A model generated the notes under the pieces. That model was given only the letters and a program-made list of their open reading frames with translations. It made no database searches and was not told where the DNA came from. Below, one piece after another: positions 12,936 to 14,310 of a stretch of 14,310 nt of DNA. Positions within the stretch are counted from its first letter, which is position 1, and the number at the start of each line of letters is the position of its first letter. The stretch comes from Microcaldota archaeon (GTDB lineage Archaea > Micrarchaeota > Micrarchaeia > Anstonellales > Anstonellaceae), in assembly GCA_023248455.1 (NCBI GenBank), contig JAHFEN010000003.1, positions 1-14,310 of the forward strand, written 5' to 3'. The position numbers were made by a program, and so were the translations under genes.

Positions 12936-14310
12936 TTACCGGTATCTCAAAAAAGCCCCAATTCCGTAAAACGAGCCAAGGAACTGCGCGCCTTCGGCTG
13001 TGTCCGGCGAAATGACTTTTATCTCGATTCCCTGCCTTTCCGCAAGCTCGATCAAGTCGTCCACAAGCGGGGTTTCGGACTCCACCCTCACCGTTCCGCC
13101 AATTGCCTTGATTTTCTCCTGCAGGTCAAAAGGGCTTTTTGTCGTTATATACTCCACATCTCCGGTTGTGGTGTCCACGAGCTTTGCGCGCTTGTATGTT
13201 ACGCCTTCTGAAACAAGAAGGGTGGATGCCTGCTTTGTCTCAAGCGCATGCCTCACCTCGTTCTCGCCGTAGGTCGCAAGCCCTCCAGAAACAACCTCCT
13301 TGATGAAGCGCTCGATAATCACGCGCTCCTTTATGGCGTCCTGCTCAGAGATTATGTCTCCTGACTTTGCCATTACCTCGCGTATGCCGTATTCGTCCGT
13401 GTAGCCGGTGTCCACCACTCCGAGCAGTTTTATCTGGTAATTGAAGGGCGACATCTTCACAAAATTGTCCTTGGTTGGGCCAGGCCCTCCGACTATCACG
13501 CCCTTCACGGTGTTCACAAAATAGCGGTCCATTGCCTCTCCCACGCGCTTGTAGTAAAGCTCAATAGACTCCTCAATCAGCCGCTCGTACCTGCGCGCGC
13601 TATTATGGGCTATGAAGCCGTTTGCAACGAAATTGAATGCATTCGGCACGGTCAAGTCGACGTATTCCCTTTCTTCATTAACTGGTATTTTTTCCGCAAC
13701 CCGGGCAACACCAATGTCATCAGACAGCCACTTGGAAAGATTTTTTTCAACCAAGCCCTCCTTCCCGAGTTCTGCCGCCCTTCTGCGGAGCACTCCTGCA
13801 ATGTTCCTTTCAAAAGCCTCCCTGCCAAGGGGCTTTTTGTTCCTGAAGAAGTTGCTTGCCGCATGAAAGTCGCTTGTCTTCAGCCCAAGCTGCTTTGCGA
13901 ACCCGAATACTTCTCTTCCATCAACAGGAACCTGCTCCACGAGCTGCATCCTTGCTGCGCCTGACGCAGCCTTCGCAAGCGCCTCTTTCTTGTCTTTCCT
14001 AGCAAATCCGATGCCTGACCTGAATTTGGCCAGCGATTCCCTGTCGCTTATGCTAACGCACCATTGTGGGTTTCCGCTTACGTTCTTCTCCCCATACGAA
14101 GCCCGTATTCCAAGGCGAAGGAGAATTGCTTGCACTTGTCGCATCATCTCCCTTGAAATCATGTCAATGTCCACACGCTTGCCGTGCATGTAGCCTTCTG
14201 CGTCGTACAGGCCGGACAGGAACGCAGCCTGGACTTCAACCCCAGACCTCTGAATCTGCTCGGGCACGCAGCGCTTGCTCGAATCTGCTATTATTTCTGG
14301 AATTTCCCCA
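12936..14310 (-). CDS. prf1: Archaeal peptide chain release factor aRF1, 3' part, containing an intein (5' part off the window)
   Basis: The frame is open from the right edge to the TAG at 12936-12938; the GTG at 14267 is an internal valine of the intein, not a start. The mature C-terminal extein is 13601-12936 (221 residues). It opens SARRYERLIEESIELYYKRV, the helix that follows GGQ in e/aRF1, and continues with GVIVGGPGPTKDNF and LLGVVDTGYTDEYGIRE. It ends in domain 3, with EGAQFLGSFYGIGAFLRYR closing the protein, and runs to the family's usual C-terminus. aRF1 recognises all three stop codons and triggers peptide release in the ribosome. Everything before residue S223 in the visible frame is intein. 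The N-terminal stop-codon-reading domain and the GGQ loop are outside the window. Confidence 0.93.
   Translation of the reverse strand, partial: GEIPEIIADSSKRCVPEQIQRSGVEVQAAFLSGLYDAEGYMHGKRVDIDMISREMMRQVQAILLRLGIRASYGEKNVSGNPQWCVSISDRESLAKFRSGIGFARKDKKEALAKAASGAARMQLVEQVPVDGREVFGFAKQLGLKTSDFHAASNFFRNKKPLGREAFERNIAGVLRRRAAELGKEGLVEKNLSKWLSDDIGVARVAEKIPVNEEREYVDLTVPNAFNFVANGFIAHNSARRYERLIEESIELYYKRVGEAMDRYFVNTVKGVIVGGPGPTKDNFVKMSPFNYQIKLLGVVDTGYTDEYGIREVMAKSGDIISEQDAIKERVIIERFIKEVVSGGLATYGENEVRHALETKQASTLLVSEGVTYKRAKLVDTTTGDVEYITTKSPFDLQEKIKAIGGTVRVESETPLVDDLIELAERQGIEIKVISPDTAEGAQFLGSFYGIGAFLRYR
13602..14310 (-). mobile_element. LAGLIDADG intein in aRF1 (C-terminal portion)
   Basis: At least 236 codons of intein are visible, with the N-terminal splicing half beyond the right edge. 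The second LAGLIDADG helix, FLSGLYDAEG (14222-14193), is preceded by IPEIIADSSKRCVPEQIQ and followed by an IDMISREMMRQVQAILLRLGI segment, as in homing-endonuclease inteins. Block F is REYVDLTVPNAFNFVANG and block G is FIAHN, with the penultimate His and terminal Asn used for cyclisation. The next residue is Ser (13601-13599), the required +1 nucleophile. All C-terminal splicing residues are intact, so splicing should work. The acidic residue in the visible LAGLIDADG motif is a Glu (DAEG), so nuclease activity is possible but cannot be judged without the first motif. Confidence 0.9.

Noticed and set aside
12936..14267. Stand-alone gene starting at GTG 14267
   Set aside because: The frame continues upstream to the window edge with intein-like sequence (IPEIIADSSKRC). 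The GTG is an internal valine.

Overview
The window is archaeal, and most likely from a small-genome, DPANN-type lineage such as Diapherotrites or Micrarchaeota; the phylum is an inference from gene style, not a measured placement. The archaeal evidence is an archaeal-type 7S SRP RNA, class III (Q-x-x-x-E) signal peptides on two pilin-like proteins, a class-I archaeal release factor (aRF1), FtsZ, TATA boxes 23-33 bases ahead of start codons with little or no leader, and a tRNA-Ser without an encoded CCA. The genes are tightly packed, with several overlaps.

Layout. 1-137 (-) is the start of a short exported or membrane protein that runs off the left edge. 347-2661 (+) is a two-gene unit: a GT-C-like polytopic membrane protein with an unusual soluble N-terminal extension, then a dolichol-phosphate-sugar-synthase-like GT2. 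Convergent to it is a SAM methyltransferase (2627-3343, -), followed upstream by tRNA-Ser(GCU) (3474-3561, -). About 165 bases of tandem imperfect repeats start inside the tRNA 5' end. 3825-4756 (+) encodes a tiny zinc-ribbon protein coupled to a Yip1-like membrane protein. 4757-5002 has no gene but holds a run of strong, mutually different hairpins. These abut the 3' end of the SRP RNA (about 5001-5266, -).

The SRP RNA and a pilin-like gene (5317-5967, +) share one AT-rich box. A second pilin paralogue (8965-9633, +) shares another TATA box with a divergent GT2 gene (8178-8909, -). That GT2 gene overlaps a PTPS-related membrane protein gene (5951-8197, -). ftsZ (9736-10692, +) and a membrane-embedded spermidine-synthase-like protein (10774-12915, +) follow. 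The right edge (12936-14310, -) is the 3' part of the aRF1 gene, interrupted by a LAGLIDADG intein.

How it fits together. The lipid-linked sugar transferases, the GT-C and PTPS-like membrane proteins and a glycan-cluster-type methyltransferase point to assembly of a surface glycan, plausibly N-linked. The pilin-like proteins carry N-x-S/T sequons and lie around these genes, so they are candidate substrates; this is inference from context. The remaining genes are housekeeping: SRP, tRNA, FtsZ and aRF1. The most striking features are the intein, whose C-terminal junction is placed by family knowledge right after the catalytic GGQ of the release factor, and the hairpin-rich stretch beside the SRP RNA gene.
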